DNA of 64,000 nucleotides from Paenibacillus bovis (GTDB taxonomy: Bacteria > Bacillota > Bacilli > Bacillales > Bacillaceae_C). The notes beneath the pieces were generated by a model. It worked only from the letters and a program-made list of their open reading frames with translations. It ran no database searches and was not told the DNA's origin. Shown here in pieces: positions 28,164-37,484 of the stretch. Made by a program: the position numbers and the translations under genes. Position 1 is the stretch's first letter. The number at the start of each line of letters is the position of its first letter. The stretch is taken from assembly GCA_007679095.1 (NCBI GenBank), contig VEFU01000015.1, positions 17,658 to 81,657 of the forward strand. Direction: 5' to 3'.

Positions 28164-29426
28164 TTATGTTGTTTCCTCTTCTTGTTCTTCTGTTAACCTC
28201 ACCTTAACGGTCTTAATAGAAGTTTCCCAATCTACATCTTCAGGTCCAGCTACTTCGACTTGTACTTCATGTTCCCCGGCATTTAGATCCTCTAGATTAA
28301 CAAAAACCTCGAAGTCAGATTCCTCTACATTGTCGATTTTCGCTTTTTCCCCAGATAGTTTGAGGGAAAGCTCTCCTGAAGGAGGTGACAAGAATTCAAG
28401 ATTCAAGTTTGGTTCTAACTGCTTTGTATCTATTTTAATCTTGTCAAAAGTTTTTTCTGTTACTTTCTTTTCGGCAGTGATTTTTACAACCACTTTATTC
28501 GGTGAAATTTTATTGACACCTATTGGATATTGAATTGGAACCTCTAGCTCCGTATCCTCCCGAATATTACTTACATCCACGGAGACATTAAGTTCATCAA
28601 TATCCTGTAGAACGGTTGTCCTACCATAAATTAATACTTCTGGAGTAGTTGTACTTACCGTTTTGATGACAATATCATCTGGTGGTGTTCCGGTCGTATT
28701 TATTTTAATCGGGACATTTTTCCTTGGATTTTTAACTGGTATTTCTACAGATACTGTTTTTGGCTCAACTTCCACATCAAGCTTGTTCAATTCTCGGTCA
28801 AGCACAGTGACAGCTGCTTGACGTACAATCGTGTCACTGATTAAGCCACTTGCATCAATTGTTGCTTTCACATACGTAATTTTGTCAACGATATCTTTAG
28901 CTCCAGTAATTTTTACCGTTCTTGGTTCAATTTCAGGTTGCTGTGCTTCAAATCCCTCAGCTAGAATACTTCGATTAAATTCTGCTTCTACTTTAAATTC
29001 CTCTGTTACTTTTTCTTGGAGAGAAATATCCACATAAGTTGGATCAATTCGAACTTGCAGTTTATTTGAAATATCCTTATGTTGAACAGGAACGCGATGA
29101 TTCCCTATTTCAACATCCGAAAGGTCAACAAATATGGTAAAATCACGTTGTCTTTTTGCGGCTTCCAAAAATCGTTTCTGACCTTGTAAACGTACTGTAA
29201 CTGTTTTTGGAACACCACTAACCACTAAGTTTTCAGCATCATAATATACTTCAACAGGAACATTTGTAAGAGTTTCTACATTCTCATCTTCCATATCATT
29301 TGGCGTTGTTCCATTATCCTTATCAAAGAACCCATTAAACGAGAAGAATAGTATGGCGGTTAAAATCATGGCTATTATTCTGACGAACCAAGGGTTCTCC
29401 ATAAATTTATCCATTTTATTGTCCAT
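28164..29426 (-). CDS. cdaR: CdaA regulatory protein CdaR (YbbR)
   Basis: A 420-residue protein with one N-terminal membrane helix (about residues 14-33) and four extracytoplasmic YbbR domains, recognisable by recurring 'VPV', 'V.V.G', 'VDVS' patterns. It binds and modulates the diadenylate cyclase CdaA at the membrane. ATG at 29426 follows AAGGGAGAAG and overlaps the end of cdaA by 11 bases. The C-terminus is rich in Glu and Thr. Operon order cdaA-cdaR-glmM is as in B. subtilis and most Firmicutes. Confidence 0.93.
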   Translation of the reverse strand: MDNKMDKFMENPWFVRIIAMILTAILFFSFNGFFDKDNGTTPNDMEDENVETLTNVPVEVYYDAENLVVSGVPKTVTVRLQGQKRFLEAAKRQRDFTIFVDLSDVEIGNHRVPVQHKDISNKLQVRIDPTYVDISLQEKVTEEFKVEAEFNRSILAEGFEAQQPEIEPRTVKITGAKDIVDKITYVKATIDASGLISDTIVRQAAVTVLDRELNKLDVEVEPKTVSVEIPVKNPRKNVPIKINTTGTPPDDIVIKTVSTTTPEVLIYGRTTVLQDIDELNVSVDVSNIREDTELEVPIQYPIGVNKISPNKVVVKITAEKKVTEKTFDKIKIDTKQLEPNLNLEFLSPPSGELSLKLSGEKAKIDNVEESDFEVFVNLEDLNAGEHEVQVEVAGPEDVDWETSIKTVKVRLTEEQEEETT

Positions 29427-30249
29427 TCTTTGTCTTCTCCCTTCTTTTCCATAGTGATGAGGAAGACTGCTTCTCTTTACTATCATCCATAAGTTCTTTA
29501 GCTAAAACTTGTTTAAATTTATCAATTGGTAAGTCACGAAGTAATTCGCCATTTTTCGTTACAGATACACTACCTGTTTCTTCTGATACAACAATTGTTA
29601 AACTATCTGTAACTTCACTTATACCTAATGCGGCACGATGCCTTGTTCCTAATTCCTTCGAAATAAATGGACTTTCTGACAATGGTAAGTAACATGCCGC
29701 TGCGGCAATTTGTGATTTTTGTATGATTACTGCACCATCATGTAATGGAGTGTTAGGAATAAAAATATTAACCAATAGCTCGTATGTTAATTTCGATTGG
29801 AGAGGAATCCCAGTTTCAATATAGTCTCCCATTCCAGTTTCTCGTTCAATGGAAATAAGAGCTCCAATCCTCCGTTTGGCCATATAGTTAACAGCATCAA
29901 CAATTGCCTCAACTCGTTGCTTTTGTTCTTCTTCTTCATGAATTCCACTTCTTGTAAAGAACTTACCACGACCTAGTTGTTCTAGGGCTCTTCTTAGTTC
30001 AGGTTGGAAAATAATAATAATTGCAAGGAATCCCCAATAAATAACTGTTTCCATCAACTTATTTAATGTATGTAAATTGAGGAAATCACTCAAAACCCAC
30101 ACAATTATAATAACAAAGATACCTTTTAATAACTGTACAGCTTTTGTGCCACGAATGATCATTATTAGTTTGTATATAACATACCAAACGAGGAAAATGT
30201 CTACTATGTAGGACAAATAGTCCAAAATAGCAAAGTCTGCAAACGGCAT
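29416..30249 (-). CDS. cdaA: Diadenylate cyclase CdaA
   Basis: A 277-residue membrane enzyme that condenses two ATP to c-di-AMP. Three N-terminal membrane helices (about 8-28, 38-56, 62-82) precede the DAC domain with the catalytic 'LHDGAVII' and 'GTRHRAALG' motifs. c-di-AMP controls potassium and osmolyte uptake and cell-wall homeostasis. In B. subtilis cdaA follows sigW-rsiW directly; here 5.5 kb with two IS elements lie between, but a candidate promoter remains at 30323-30351. Confidence 0.96.
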   Translation of the reverse strand: MPFADFAILDYLSYIVDIFLVWYVIYKLIMIIRGTKAVQLLKGIFVIIIVWVLSDFLNLHTLNKLMETVIYWGFLAIIIIFQPELRRALEQLGRGKFFTRSGIHEEEEQKQRVEAIVDAVNYMAKRRIGALISIERETGMGDYIETGIPLQSKLTYELLVNIFIPNTPLHDGAVIIQKSQIAAAACYLPLSESPFISKELGTRHRAALGISEVTDSLTIVVSEETGSVSVTKNGELLRDLPIDKFKQVLAKELMDDSKEKQSSSSLWKRREKTKNGQ

Positions 30250-30322
30250 TATCTTTCCTCCATCTATTTATTCACAAAACATTTATTTCTATTTTATGGA
30301 TAATAACTCATCCATTATAACA

Positions 30323-30351
30323 CATATAATTATTATACTTCTACTTGTCAA
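30323..30351 (-). promoter_or_regulatory. Candidate sigma-A promoter of cdaA-cdaR-glmM
   Basis: TTGACA (30346-30351), 17-base spacer, TATATG (30323-30328). It lies between the IS element and cdaA. The -10 box is imperfect and a TATAAT occurs nearby at an off spacing. Confidence 0.45.
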
Positions 30352-30475
30352 GAATGCACTGTAGTATCAGCGTTATTTTAGTGAAGATTTCGTTATCATT
30401 AAAATAAGTTACTGCCATTTTAGAATAGCAGGTAATGATAAAAATCGCCAATTCTCACATTATAAGACATAATAA

Positions 30476-32296
30476 AAGAGGCTGGGACAAAACTAGCCTA
30501 AAAAATGGTTCTAAGCATAAAATATTGCTTGGAACCATTTTTTTGTTAGAAATATTTTCTCTCCAGACGTAGAAGGTGCTTTTTGGCGGTATACTTTCTC
30601 AAGTTTACCGCCATGAGCGCAAACCCTAATTCATTTTTCACATTTTCTTTGCCCCTAACGGACATTCGAGTGAAGCACAAATTAGCCTTCAGAAATCCAA
30701 AAACTGGCTCCACATCGATTTTTCTTTTTTTGTAGATTTCACCAGTTTTCTCGTCCGAAAGCTTCGCTTTGACATAAGCTTTTTGAGATTCCCATTTTTC
30801 ATTACGGAGTACTTTTCGATTGTTTCCTTCTTTTGCTTTGGTGCATAAGGCGCGTAATGGGCACCCAGAACAATCTTCACATTCATAAACTTTGAATTGT
30901 CGTGTGTATCCATATCGATCAGTCCGATGTGACAGATGGCTGAACAATACTTTTCTTCCGTTTGGACAAGTGAAGGCATCCTCTTCCTCGTTGTACTCCC
31001 AGTTGTCGACGTGAAAAACGTTGTTTTTATGCTTCTTTTTCTTCTCCTTTCGATATTGATTATAAGTGATTAAAGGTGTGAGTTTACGATGTTCAAGTAT
31101 ATCCGTGTAGTTTTGTTCACTTCCGTAGCCAGCATCCGCCACCAGATATTTCGGTAATTCGAAGAAGTGTTTCTCGATAGTATTCAAAAATGGGATTAAA
31201 GTGCGGGTGTCCGTAGGATTTGGAAACACATCATAAGCGAGCGCATACTGACCGGATGTCGCAAGCTGTACATTGTAACCAGCTTTCAATTGACCATTTC
31301 GCATATAGTCATCCTTCATTCGCATAAAGGTCGCATCGGGATCCGTTTTTGAATAGCTATTACGTTCTCTAAAAATCTCCATATCCTTTTGATACTTCTG
31401 CTTTCGGAAGATAAAGTCTTCGAATTGCTTCCGGTATTGTTTTGGTAATTTCCGTTTAGATCTTATACGTTTCCGCTCACTTCCTAATTCGCTCGCTTCA
31501 ATTTCTTTGTCGTAGGTTTCAATCTTTTCACTCAGTTTTTCTACAATTTCTTTCATCTCTTCAACGGATAATTCACCAAAATCATCCCGCTCAATTTCTG
31601 GTATGATTTGCTTTTCAACTAGTTCCTGGTACATTTGATTAGACTTTTCAATAAGTTTTTGACTGTATTTTTCAATGGATTTTCGCCAAACAAATGTGAA
31701 TTTATTGGCATTGGCTTCAATCTTCGTGCCATCAATGAAAATGGCTTCTTCATCTATGAGCTTTTCTTTCACCAGCCGGCTTCGAAATTGTATAAAACAC
31801 TCTCGAAGGAGTTTGTTCATTTCTGGATGTACACGGAAACGATTGATGGTGCGGTAACTTGGCTCATAACCTTGGGCCAACCACATCATTCGTACACTGT
31901 CTTTTACCAGTGCCTCAATTTTCCGTCCAGAGAATACAGTTTGAGTATAAGCGCATAAAATAATTTTCATCATCATTCGGGGATGGTAAGAAGGTCGCCC
32001 GGTTTGACGAACGAATCCTTGAAAAGCTTCTTCTGGAATACTTTCCACCAATTCGTTGATAGTAAAAGCAATATCGTTTTCCTGTAACTTTATTTCCAAA
32101 TCCAGCGGCAAAACTACTTGATTCATGGTATAATGTTTAAACATAAGGACACTCCTCTTTTAGGTTATTGTTTGGTCACTTTAATTCTATCAAAGGGTGT
32201 CCTTTTTGTTTACTAAAATAAAAAAAGCCGTTAGCCTACACATTATTGTGTAAGCCGACGGCTTAATTTATTTGAGGGTTTTGTCCCACCCTCTTT
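30476..32296 (-). mobile_element. IS1182-family insertion sequence (copy A)
   Basis: Ends are AAAGAGGCTGGGACAAAAC on the left and its near complement (AAAGAGGGTGGGACAAAAC when read from the right). Inside are one transposase gene, a terminator after it (30500-30544, ATGGTTCTAAGC / GCTTGGAACCAT) and a second terminator at 32218-32263 that would shield the transposase from outside transcription. No target duplication is evident. Confidence 0.9.
30546..32144 (-). CDS. IS1182-family transposase (DDE)
   Basis: A 532-residue transposase. N-terminal 'VLPLDLEIKLQENDIAFTINELVESIP' type segment, 'GRPSYHPRMMMKIILCAYTQ', catalytic DDE features in 'AIFIDGTKIEANANKFTFVWRKS', 'LVADAGYGSEQNY' and 'DVEPVFGFLKANL', and a zinc-like cluster 'YECEDCSGCPLRALC' identify the IS1182/IS1380-like group. 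It appears intact. It is about four-fifths identical by eye to the second copy at 33961, so the two are related but not recent duplicates of each other. Confidence 0.93.
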   Translation of the reverse strand: MFKHYTMNQVVLPLDLEIKLQENDIAFTINELVESIPEEAFQGFVRQTGRPSYHPRMMMKIILCAYTQTVFSGRKIEALVKDSVRMMWLAQGYEPSYRTINRFRVHPEMNKLLRECFIQFRSRLVKEKLIDEEAIFIDGTKIEANANKFTFVWRKSIEKYSQKLIEKSNQMYQELVEKQIIPEIERDDFGELSVEEMKEIVEKLSEKIETYDKEIEASELGSERKRIRSKRKLPKQYRKQFEDFIFRKQKYQKDMEIFRERNSYSKTDPDATFMRMKDDYMRNGQLKAGYNVQLATSGQYALAYDVFPNPTDTRTLIPFLNTIEKHFFELPKYLVADAGYGSEQNYTDILEHRKLTPLITYNQYRKEKKKKHKNNVFHVDNWEYNEEEDAFTCPNGRKVLFSHLSHRTDRYGYTRQFKVYECEDCSGCPLRALCTKAKEGNNRKVLRNEKWESQKAYVKAKLSDEKTGEIYKKRKIDVEPVFGFLKANLCFTRMSVRGKENVKNELGFALMAVNLRKYTAKKHLLRLERKYF

Positions 32297-32348
32297 TTGT
32301 GAAATTATTATTTACAGAAATATTTTAATTCAAAAAAATTGCAAAAAC

Positions 32349-32377
32349 TTGGTGATTATTTCATTATAGGTTATGAT
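32349..32377 (+). promoter_or_regulatory. Candidate promoter of the ECF S-component gene
   Basis: TTGGTG (32349-32354), 17-base spacer, TATGAT (32372-32377). No riboswitch is recognisable between it and the start codon. Confidence 0.5.
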
Positions 32378-32421
32378 ACGAAGAAAGATATCCAATATAT
32401 TGGAGCTGGGAAGGTGATTCG

Positions 32422-32949
32422 ATGCGACTAGAGAAGGGAGCAACTCCTATTCAAGCAAGAAGCACGACAAAGATGTTAACGGTGACAGCTGCACTTGTTG
32501 CGGTGAATTTAGTATTAAATCAATTTACCCTTTCTTTTGGACCTTTACTCGAAATTGGTTTTGCATTTCTACCGATTGCTGTTCTTGCCTATTTTTATGG
32601 TCCGATGAATGCGGGGATTGCATCAGCAGTTGCTGATACAATCGGATTTGTATTAAGACCAGCAGGTTTCTTTTTCCCTGGATTTACCTTAAATGCGATA
32701 CTCATTGGGGTAATATTCGGTTTGTTTTTCTATCGAAAGGAAATTTCGCTTAGTCGTATTGCGATTGCAAATTTAGTGGTAACCATTGTTATCACTTTAA
32801 TATTAACACCAATTTGGTTAAACATTATGTTCGGAAGTCCGCTTTTTGCCGTTCCGCGCTTAATAAAAGCAGTGTTGCTTTATCCAATTGAAGTTGGGCT
32901 ACTATATGGGGTATTAAAAAGTATTCAACGTGCAGATTTAAGGTTGTAA
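32422..32949 (+). CDS. ECF transporter S component, folate-family type
   Basis: A 175-residue hydrophobic protein with about six membrane helices. The N-terminal 'RSTTKMLTVTAALVAVNLVLNQF' and 'GFAFLPIAVLAYFYGPMNAG' segments are typical of small S components of energy-coupling factor vitamin transporters, in particular the FolT/folate-family group. It would bind the vitamin and dock to a shared EcfAAT module encoded elsewhere. GGAAGGTGA precedes the ATG. It lies between two IS1182 elements, so it may have travelled with them. Substrate is inferred from family resemblance only. Confidence 0.75.
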   Translation: MRLEKGATPIQARSTTKMLTVTAALVAVNLVLNQFTLSFGPLLEIGFAFLPIAVLAYFYGPMNAGIASAVADTIGFVLRPAGFFFPGFTLNAILIGVIFGLFFYRKEISLSRIAIANLVVTIVITLILTPIWLNIMFGSPLFAVPRLIKAVLLYPIEVGLLYGVLKSIQRADLRL

Positions 32950-33019
32950 ATGTTACAATTATCACTGTCATATCATTCGCATAAACTATTGTCAGAAGCT
33001 AAGTAAAGGATGATTCTCT

Positions 33020-33964
33020 TTGTTGAAAAATTACTATGTTTCAGCGAATACAGCGGAGGGTTATATCGATTTATTATCCTCCAATCTCCATGGGATAAAG
33101 GAAACAATTGAACTTGAATCTCATTCTTACCAAATGAATACGAAAATACTCCAACAGCTGATCGAACAATATAAAGATAAAACTCCGGTTGAAGTGTTAA
33201 AAAGTCCGATTAGCGAACGATATGTTGAAGGAATTATTCTCCGCGAGAAGGAAGTTGCAATTATTGGGGAAAGAAAATCCCCTTTTACAACTGAAGCATA
33301 TGAACAATTTAAACAGGGTTTACGCATTCACGATAACTTGGAAAAAGTATATATTCAAGAAATGGATTTTACAAAAGCCAATCAACTAGCCGATGATTTT
33401 ACGGAAAAGTTATTAGCAAACGAGTCAAAAATAGGTCGTACTCCACATATTTATCGACGATTATTTGGTACTAATACAGTAGATGGGGTTGTAAATGAGG
33501 TACCTAACCTCACTGAACATCTTAAGCAGGTGTATCATATTAAAGGACGTGCTGGGACTGGCAAGTCTACATTTATGAAACGGGTAGCAGAAGCCTGTCT
33601 AAATCATGGATTTGATCTTGAAATATATCATTGTAGCTTTGACCCGAACAGCATTGATATGGTACTCATACCAGCATTGCAAATTTGTCTGTTTGATAGT
33701 ACAGATCCTCATCGTTTTGAACCGCAGGATACAAGTCGTGAGGTTATCATCGACTTATATGAAGAAACAGTGACACCGGGGACCGATGAGAAATATGCCG
33801 AAGAGATAAATAAACTTACGAAGGAATATAAAAGTTTTATGAAAAAAGGTTTGGCAGTAATTAAAGCGGAAGGTGAAAAAATAATAGCTGCAGATGATAA
33901 AAGGCCATTTTCCCAAATGGAAGTTGATGGAATTGTCAGTGAACTACAAGCGAAGATTAACTAA
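33020..33964 (+). CDS. P-loop ATPase of the PRK06851 type, abutted by an IS
   Basis: A 314-residue protein. The N-terminal 'NYYVSANTAEGYIDL' and the segment 'YHIKGRAGTGKSTFMKRVAEACLNHGFDLE' (Walker A GRAGTGKST near residue 180, given in part) with 'HCSFDPNSIDMVLIPAL' resemble Bacillus PRK06851 ATPases, which have two P-loop halves. Here the first half has no P-loop, so only the second appears able to bind ATP. The start is TTG with AAAGGA nine bases upstream. The stop codon coincides with the edge of the second IS element. Either the insertion truncated a longer gene or it landed exactly at the 3' end. Function unknown. Confidence 0.6.
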   Translation: MLKNYYVSANTAEGYIDLLSSNLHGIKETIELESHSYQMNTKILQQLIEQYKDKTPVEVLKSPISERYVEGIILREKEVAIIGERKSPFTTEAYEQFKQGLRIHDNLEKVYIQEMDFTKANQLADDFTEKLLANESKIGRTPHIYRRLFGTNTVDGVVNEVPNLTEHLKQVYHIKGRAGTGKSTFMKRVAEACLNHGFDLEIYHCSFDPNSIDMVLIPALQICLFDSTDPHRFEPQDTSREVIIDLYEETVTPGTDEKYAEEINKLTKEYKSFMKKGLAVIKAEGEKIIAADDKRPFSQMEVDGIVSELQAKIN

Positions 33965-35643
33965 AGAGGCTGGGACAAAACTAGCCAAAAGAAGAAAATT
34001 AAAAGGATCCAAGCAATAAAAATGTTGCTTGGATCCTTTATTGATGAAAATACATCATCGTCAGTTACTGTTTTTCTGGTATTTGCGGTGAACTTCCTCA
34101 AGTTCACCGCCATTAATGCAAAGGCCAATTCATTGGTGACCTTTCGTTTCCCTCTGACGGAAAATCGAGTGAAACCCAAATTAGCCTTCAAGAATCCAAA
34201 AACTGGCTCTACGTCAATCTTACGTTTTCCGTAAATTGCTCCAGTTTTCTCGTCTGAAAGCTTAGTACGTACATATTCTTTTAGGGACTCCCATTTTTCA
34301 TTGAAAAATACTTTTCGATTGTTTCCAGGCTTCGCCTTGGTGCACAACTCTCGCAGTGGACAGTCTGAACAGTCCTCACATTCATACACTTTAAATGTAC
34401 GAGTGAATCCATACTTATCTTTGCGTTTGGAATGGTAGGCAAACCGAAGGTTTCTTCCATTAGGGCATAGATAGGAATCTTCTTCTTCGTTGTACTTCCA
34501 ATTATCTACATGAAAAGCATTCTTCTTATGTTTCTTTTTCTTCTCCTTTCGATACTGGTTATATGTAATGAGTGGTGTGCGTTTTCTATTTTCGATGATG
34601 TCTTCATAGTTTTGTTCGCTGCCATATCCGGCATCCGCAACAATATAATCTGGAAGTTCAAAGAACTTTTCTTCTATGGTATTCAAAAAAGGAATCAAAG
34701 TTCGTGTATCTGTTGGGTTTGAAAAAATATCGTAAGCAAGTGTGTATTGACCTTCCGTAGCCACTTGTACATTATAACCAGCTTTCAGTTGTCCGTTCTT
34801 CATATAGTCGTCTTTCATACGCATAAATGTCGCATCTGGATCTGTCTTCGAATAGCTATTGCGGTCACCGAAAATCTCCATATCTTTTTGATACTTTTGC
34901 TTCCGCCTAATGAAATCCACAAACTGCTTACGAACTTGTTTCGGAAACTTTCGTTTCGAACGAATCTTCTTGCGTTCACTGCCAATCTCGCAAGTTTCAA
35001 TCTTTTCGTTGTATTCCTCAATTCTTTCATCTAATTTCTCAACTACTTTTTCCATTTCTTGAACGGATAATTCTTCTTCATTTTCACGTTCGATTGCCGG
35101 GATGATTTCTTTCTCTAACAGCTCATCATATAGCTGATTTGACTTTTCGATGAGCTTTTCGTTATATCTTTCTATGGATTTTCGCCAAACAAAAGTGAAC
35201 TTATTTGCGTTCGCTTCAATCTTCGTTCCATCAATAAAAATAGCTTCTTCTTCAATTACTTTGTTTTCCACCAACTGATTGCGGAACTGCACAAAACATT
35301 CCCGAAGGAGATCTTCAATCAATGGATTAGAACGGAATCGATTAATCGTGCGGTAGCTTGGTTCATAACCTTGGGCCAACCACATCATTCTAACACTGTC
35401 ATGTAATAAAGCTTCGATTTTGCGACCGGAAAAAACGGATTGAGTATAACCACACAATATAATTTTCAACATCATCCGAGGATGGTAAGCAGGTCGTCCG
35501 GTTTGACGTAAGAAATCTTCGAACGCTTCATCAGGAATACTTTCAACTAAATTATTAATCGCAAATGCAATATCATTTTCTTGTAACTTAAATTCTAAAT
35601 CTAGCGGCAAAACTACTTGATTCATGGTATAATGTTTAAACAT
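33961..35643 (-). CDS. IS1182-family transposase, C-terminally extended
   Basis: A 560-residue transposase related to the one at 30546, with the same catalytic segments ('IFIDGTKIEANANKF', 'IVADAGYGSEQNY', 'VEPVFGFLKANLGF') and cysteine cluster 'YECEDCSDCPLRELC'. Unlike copy A its frame runs on through the internal terminator and the terminal repeat, ending 'LVLSQPL', with the stop exactly at the IS boundary. The extra residues are hydrophobic and unlikely to matter; the ancestral stop seems to have been lost. Catalytic parts look intact. Confidence 0.9.
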   Translation of the reverse strand: MFKHYTMNQVVLPLDLEFKLQENDIAFAINNLVESIPDEAFEDFLRQTGRPAYHPRMMLKIILCGYTQSVFSGRKIEALLHDSVRMMWLAQGYEPSYRTINRFRSNPLIEDLLRECFVQFRNQLVENKVIEEEAIFIDGTKIEANANKFTFVWRKSIERYNEKLIEKSNQLYDELLEKEIIPAIERENEEELSVQEMEKVVEKLDERIEEYNEKIETCEIGSERKKIRSKRKFPKQVRKQFVDFIRRKQKYQKDMEIFGDRNSYSKTDPDATFMRMKDDYMKNGQLKAGYNVQVATEGQYTLAYDIFSNPTDTRTLIPFLNTIEEKFFELPDYIVADAGYGSEQNYEDIIENRKRTPLITYNQYRKEKKKKHKKNAFHVDNWKYNEEEDSYLCPNGRNLRFAYHSKRKDKYGFTRTFKVYECEDCSDCPLRELCTKAKPGNNRKVFFNEKWESLKEYVRTKLSDEKTGAIYGKRKIDVEPVFGFLKANLGFTRFSVRGKRKVTNELAFALMAVNLRKFTANTRKTVTDDDVFSSIKDPSNIFIAWILLIFFFWLVLSQPL

Positions 35644-35791
35644 AAGGACACTCCTTTTTTGAATTTTTGTGTGGTAACTTAAATTTTATCAAAGGGTGTC
35701 CTTTTTGAAAATAATAAAAAGCCGTTAGCCTACACTTTTTGTGTAAGCCGACGGCTTTGTTTTTATTTAGAGGGTTTTGTCCCACCCTCTA
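33964..35791 (-). mobile_element. IS1182-family insertion sequence (copy B)
   Basis: Same end structure as copy A (AGAGGCTGGGACAAAAC; right end GTTTTGTCCCACCCTCT), same orientation, terminator AAAGGATCCAAGC / GCTTGGATCCTTT at 34002-34038 and shielding terminator at 35720-35756. It lies exactly between the stop codons of the convergent P-loop gene and rsiW, so it probably inserted into their shared terminator. Confidence 0.9.
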
Positions 35792-35793
35792 TA

Positions 35794-36423
35794 TTATTCA
35801 CCAAAGAAGTTTACTACTTGTTTTCCTAAATTCTTAATTTCGAACCATAGCCATTCAAACATTTGGTTAATTTCCTCAATATCACCAGTAACATTACCAG
35901 CAGAAGCCATATATTTTTCACCATTAATTACGGTCACATCACCATTTACTTCTCCTTCGATACGGATATCACCATTTTTCACGGTAATATCCCCCTCTAC
36001 AACTTCTCCCTCAGGAACAACGACTACTCCGTTTTCCACAATAAGGTTAGGTTGGGCCGTTACGGAGAATTGATCGTCATCATTCCATCCACTAAACAAA
36101 CTTGCACCCATGAGGAAAATAAATAAAGATGCTGCTGCAAGAAGTGGGTGATGTCTTAACCATCTTCTTACCCCTTCACTTCTTTTTTCTTTCGGCAAAC
36201 GCGCCATTACATTCATAGTAAAATTCTCAGGAGTTTCGATATGTGATGTACTTTGTATATATGCAATTGTTCTTTTTAATTCTTGAAAATGTTCTTGACA
36301 GGCCGTACACTTTTGCAAGTGGTCTTTTAATACCTGTTCCTTTTCCCAAGACAAGTCTCCATCTAAATGTTCTTGCATGTAAAGAACAATCTCTTCTGGA
36401 CAAGCCTTCAATTTCCTTCTCAC
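35794..36423 (-). CDS. rsiW: Anti-sigma-W factor RsiW
   Basis: A 209-residue membrane anti-sigma factor. The cytoplasmic N-terminus has the zinc-binding ZAS motif 'HLQKCTACQEHF' (residues 35-46), a membrane helix lies at about 95-112, and the outer part is Val/Gly-rich with repeated 'GDITVKNGDIRIEGEVNGDV'. RsiW holds SigW inactive until regulated proteolysis (PrsW, RasP, Clp) after envelope stress. It follows sigW by five bases. The stop codon lies three bases from the right end of IS copy B, so the insertion spared the gene. Confidence 0.95.
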   Translation of the reverse strand: MRRKLKACPEEIVLYMQEHLDGDLSWEKEQVLKDHLQKCTACQEHFQELKRTIAYIQSTSHIETPENFTMNVMARLPKEKRSEGVRRWLRHHPLLAAASLFIFLMGASLFSGWNDDDQFSVTAQPNLIVENGVVVVPEGEVVEGDITVKNGDIRIEGEVNGDVTVINGEKYMASAGNVTGDIEEINQMFEWLWFEIKNLGKQVVNFFGE

Positions 36424-36428
36424 CTTTC

Positions 36429-36992
36429 CTACAAATTGCTCAGTTGCTTTCGGAGCGCCTCTCTCCCACGATGTATGCGTGTTTTTACTGTTCCTAAAGG
36501 CATATCGAGAACTTCACTAATCTCGTTTAATGAAAGATCATCGATATATCTTAAAATAATTACTACCCTGTATTTATCAGGTAAGCGCAAAATTTCGCGT
36601 TGAACAATTTCTTGAAGTTCTAATGTCTCCACTTCAGAATCGGGTGATTTTCCTTCTGCAGCAATTTGAGAATACATCGTTAACCCATCAGTACCCGCAA
36701 CCTCTGCATCTAAAAAATAGTCAGGTTTCTTCTTTCTAATTCGATCGATGCATAAATTAGTCGCAATTCTGTAGAGCCATGTAGAAAATTTTCGTTTTTG
36801 ATTAAAGCTATGGATGTTCACATATGCCCTAACAAAAGCCTCTTGTGCTATATCCTCTGCTTCATGTCTGTTCCCAAGCATTCGATAGCACAAATGAAAA
36901 ACTTTGTCTTTAAACAATTCTACAATTTCACCAAATGCTTCTTGATCGCCTCGAAGTACCTGTTTAATTCTTTGATTAACTAGTGCATCCAT
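36429..36992 (-). CDS. sigW: ECF sigma factor SigW
   Basis: A 187-residue ECF sigma factor that directs the cell-envelope and antimicrobial-compound response. Region 2 is seen in 'RMLGNRHEAEDIAQEAFVRAY' (in part) and 'FSTWLYRIATNLCIDRIRKK', region 4 in 'LSLNEISEVLDMPLGTVKTRIHRGREALRK' (in part). It is autoregulated by a perfect SigW promoter 39 bases upstream and co-transcribed with its anti-sigma gene. Confidence 0.97.
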   Translation of the reverse strand: MDALVNQRIKQVLRGDQEAFGEIVELFKDKVFHLCYRMLGNRHEAEDIAQEAFVRAYVNIHSFNQKRKFSTWLYRIATNLCIDRIRKKKPDYFLDAEVAGTDGLTMYSQIAAEGKSPDSEVETLELQEIVQREILRLPDKYRVVIILRYIDDLSLNEISEVLDMPLGTVKTRIHRGREALRKQLSNL

Positions 36993-37030
36993 TCTCTCTT
37001 TACCCCCCGCTCTATGCGGTTATCTAATCA

Positions 37031-37056
37031 TACGTTCTTTAAGAAAAAAAGTTTCA
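37031..37056 (-). promoter_or_regulatory. SigW autoregulatory promoter
   Basis: TGAAAC (37051-37056), exactly 16 bases, CGTA (37031-37034) on the minus strand: the canonical SigW consensus, upstream of sigW. Confidence 0.92.
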
Positions 37057-37189
37057 ATTTATTTTTTGCAATAATATTTTTTTCACATTACCACTATCTT
37101 ACCAAAGTTTTCCTCTCCCTTGTTTAAAATTTAATGAAAAGGGAAATACATTAGTAATAGCCTTATAACGAAAGGGGACTTATTTAGTT

Positions 37190-37369
37190 ATGAATCCAGA
37201 TCTTTTATTAATAGAAATAGAAGAAAAGCGTCAAATGATGATAGAACTCGGTATGTCTTCTTCGTTTGTAGATGAAAGAGTTGTAATGATTAGTGATACG
37301 CTAGATAAACTGTTAAATAAATATCAAATGTTAATATCAAACTCTGAATTAACTCTTCAACAATTATAA
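37190..37369 (+). CDS. Spo0E-like sporulation regulatory protein, 59 aa
   Basis: A 59-residue protein with the Spo0E-family pattern 'IEEKRQMMIELG' followed by 'VVMISDTLDKLLNKYQ', i.e. a helical hairpin ending in S-x-x-LD-x-L-x-x-Y. Family members (Spo0E, YisI, YnzD) dephosphorylate Spo0A-P and delay sporulation. Length agrees with the short members. AAAGGGGA lies 12 bases before the ATG. It is divergent from sigW and ends at a terminator shared with the tRNA operon. Active-site details match by eye only. Confidence 0.8.
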   Translation: MNPDLLLIEIEEKRQMMIELGMSSSFVDERVVMISDTLDKLLNKYQMLISNSELTLQQL

Positions 37370-37387
37370 ATAAATTGGAGTAAACAA

Positions 37388-37428
37388 AAGAGCCGTAGTC
37401 CCTATATGGAGCTACCGCTCTTTTTTTC
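37388..37428. terminator. Bidirectional terminator of the Spo0E-like gene and tRNA operon
   Basis: AGAGCCGTAGTCC / GGAGCTACCGCTCT hairpin followed by T7 on the plus strand and TTTTG on the minus strand. It lies between convergent transcripts. Confidence 0.8.
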
Positions 37429-37484
37429 TTGTTACAAATAAAAGAAGCCTTGAAACATCAAGACTACCGTTACGAGTTATGAAA

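Noticed and set aside
30476..32296. Target-site duplication flanking IS copy A
   Set aside because: Flanks do not show a convincing direct repeat; IS1182-type elements often lack one.
32297..32421. Tetrahydrofolate or other vitamin riboswitch before the ECF S component
   Set aside because: None of the conserved THF, TPP, FMN or preQ1 core sequences is present in this short AT-rich leader.
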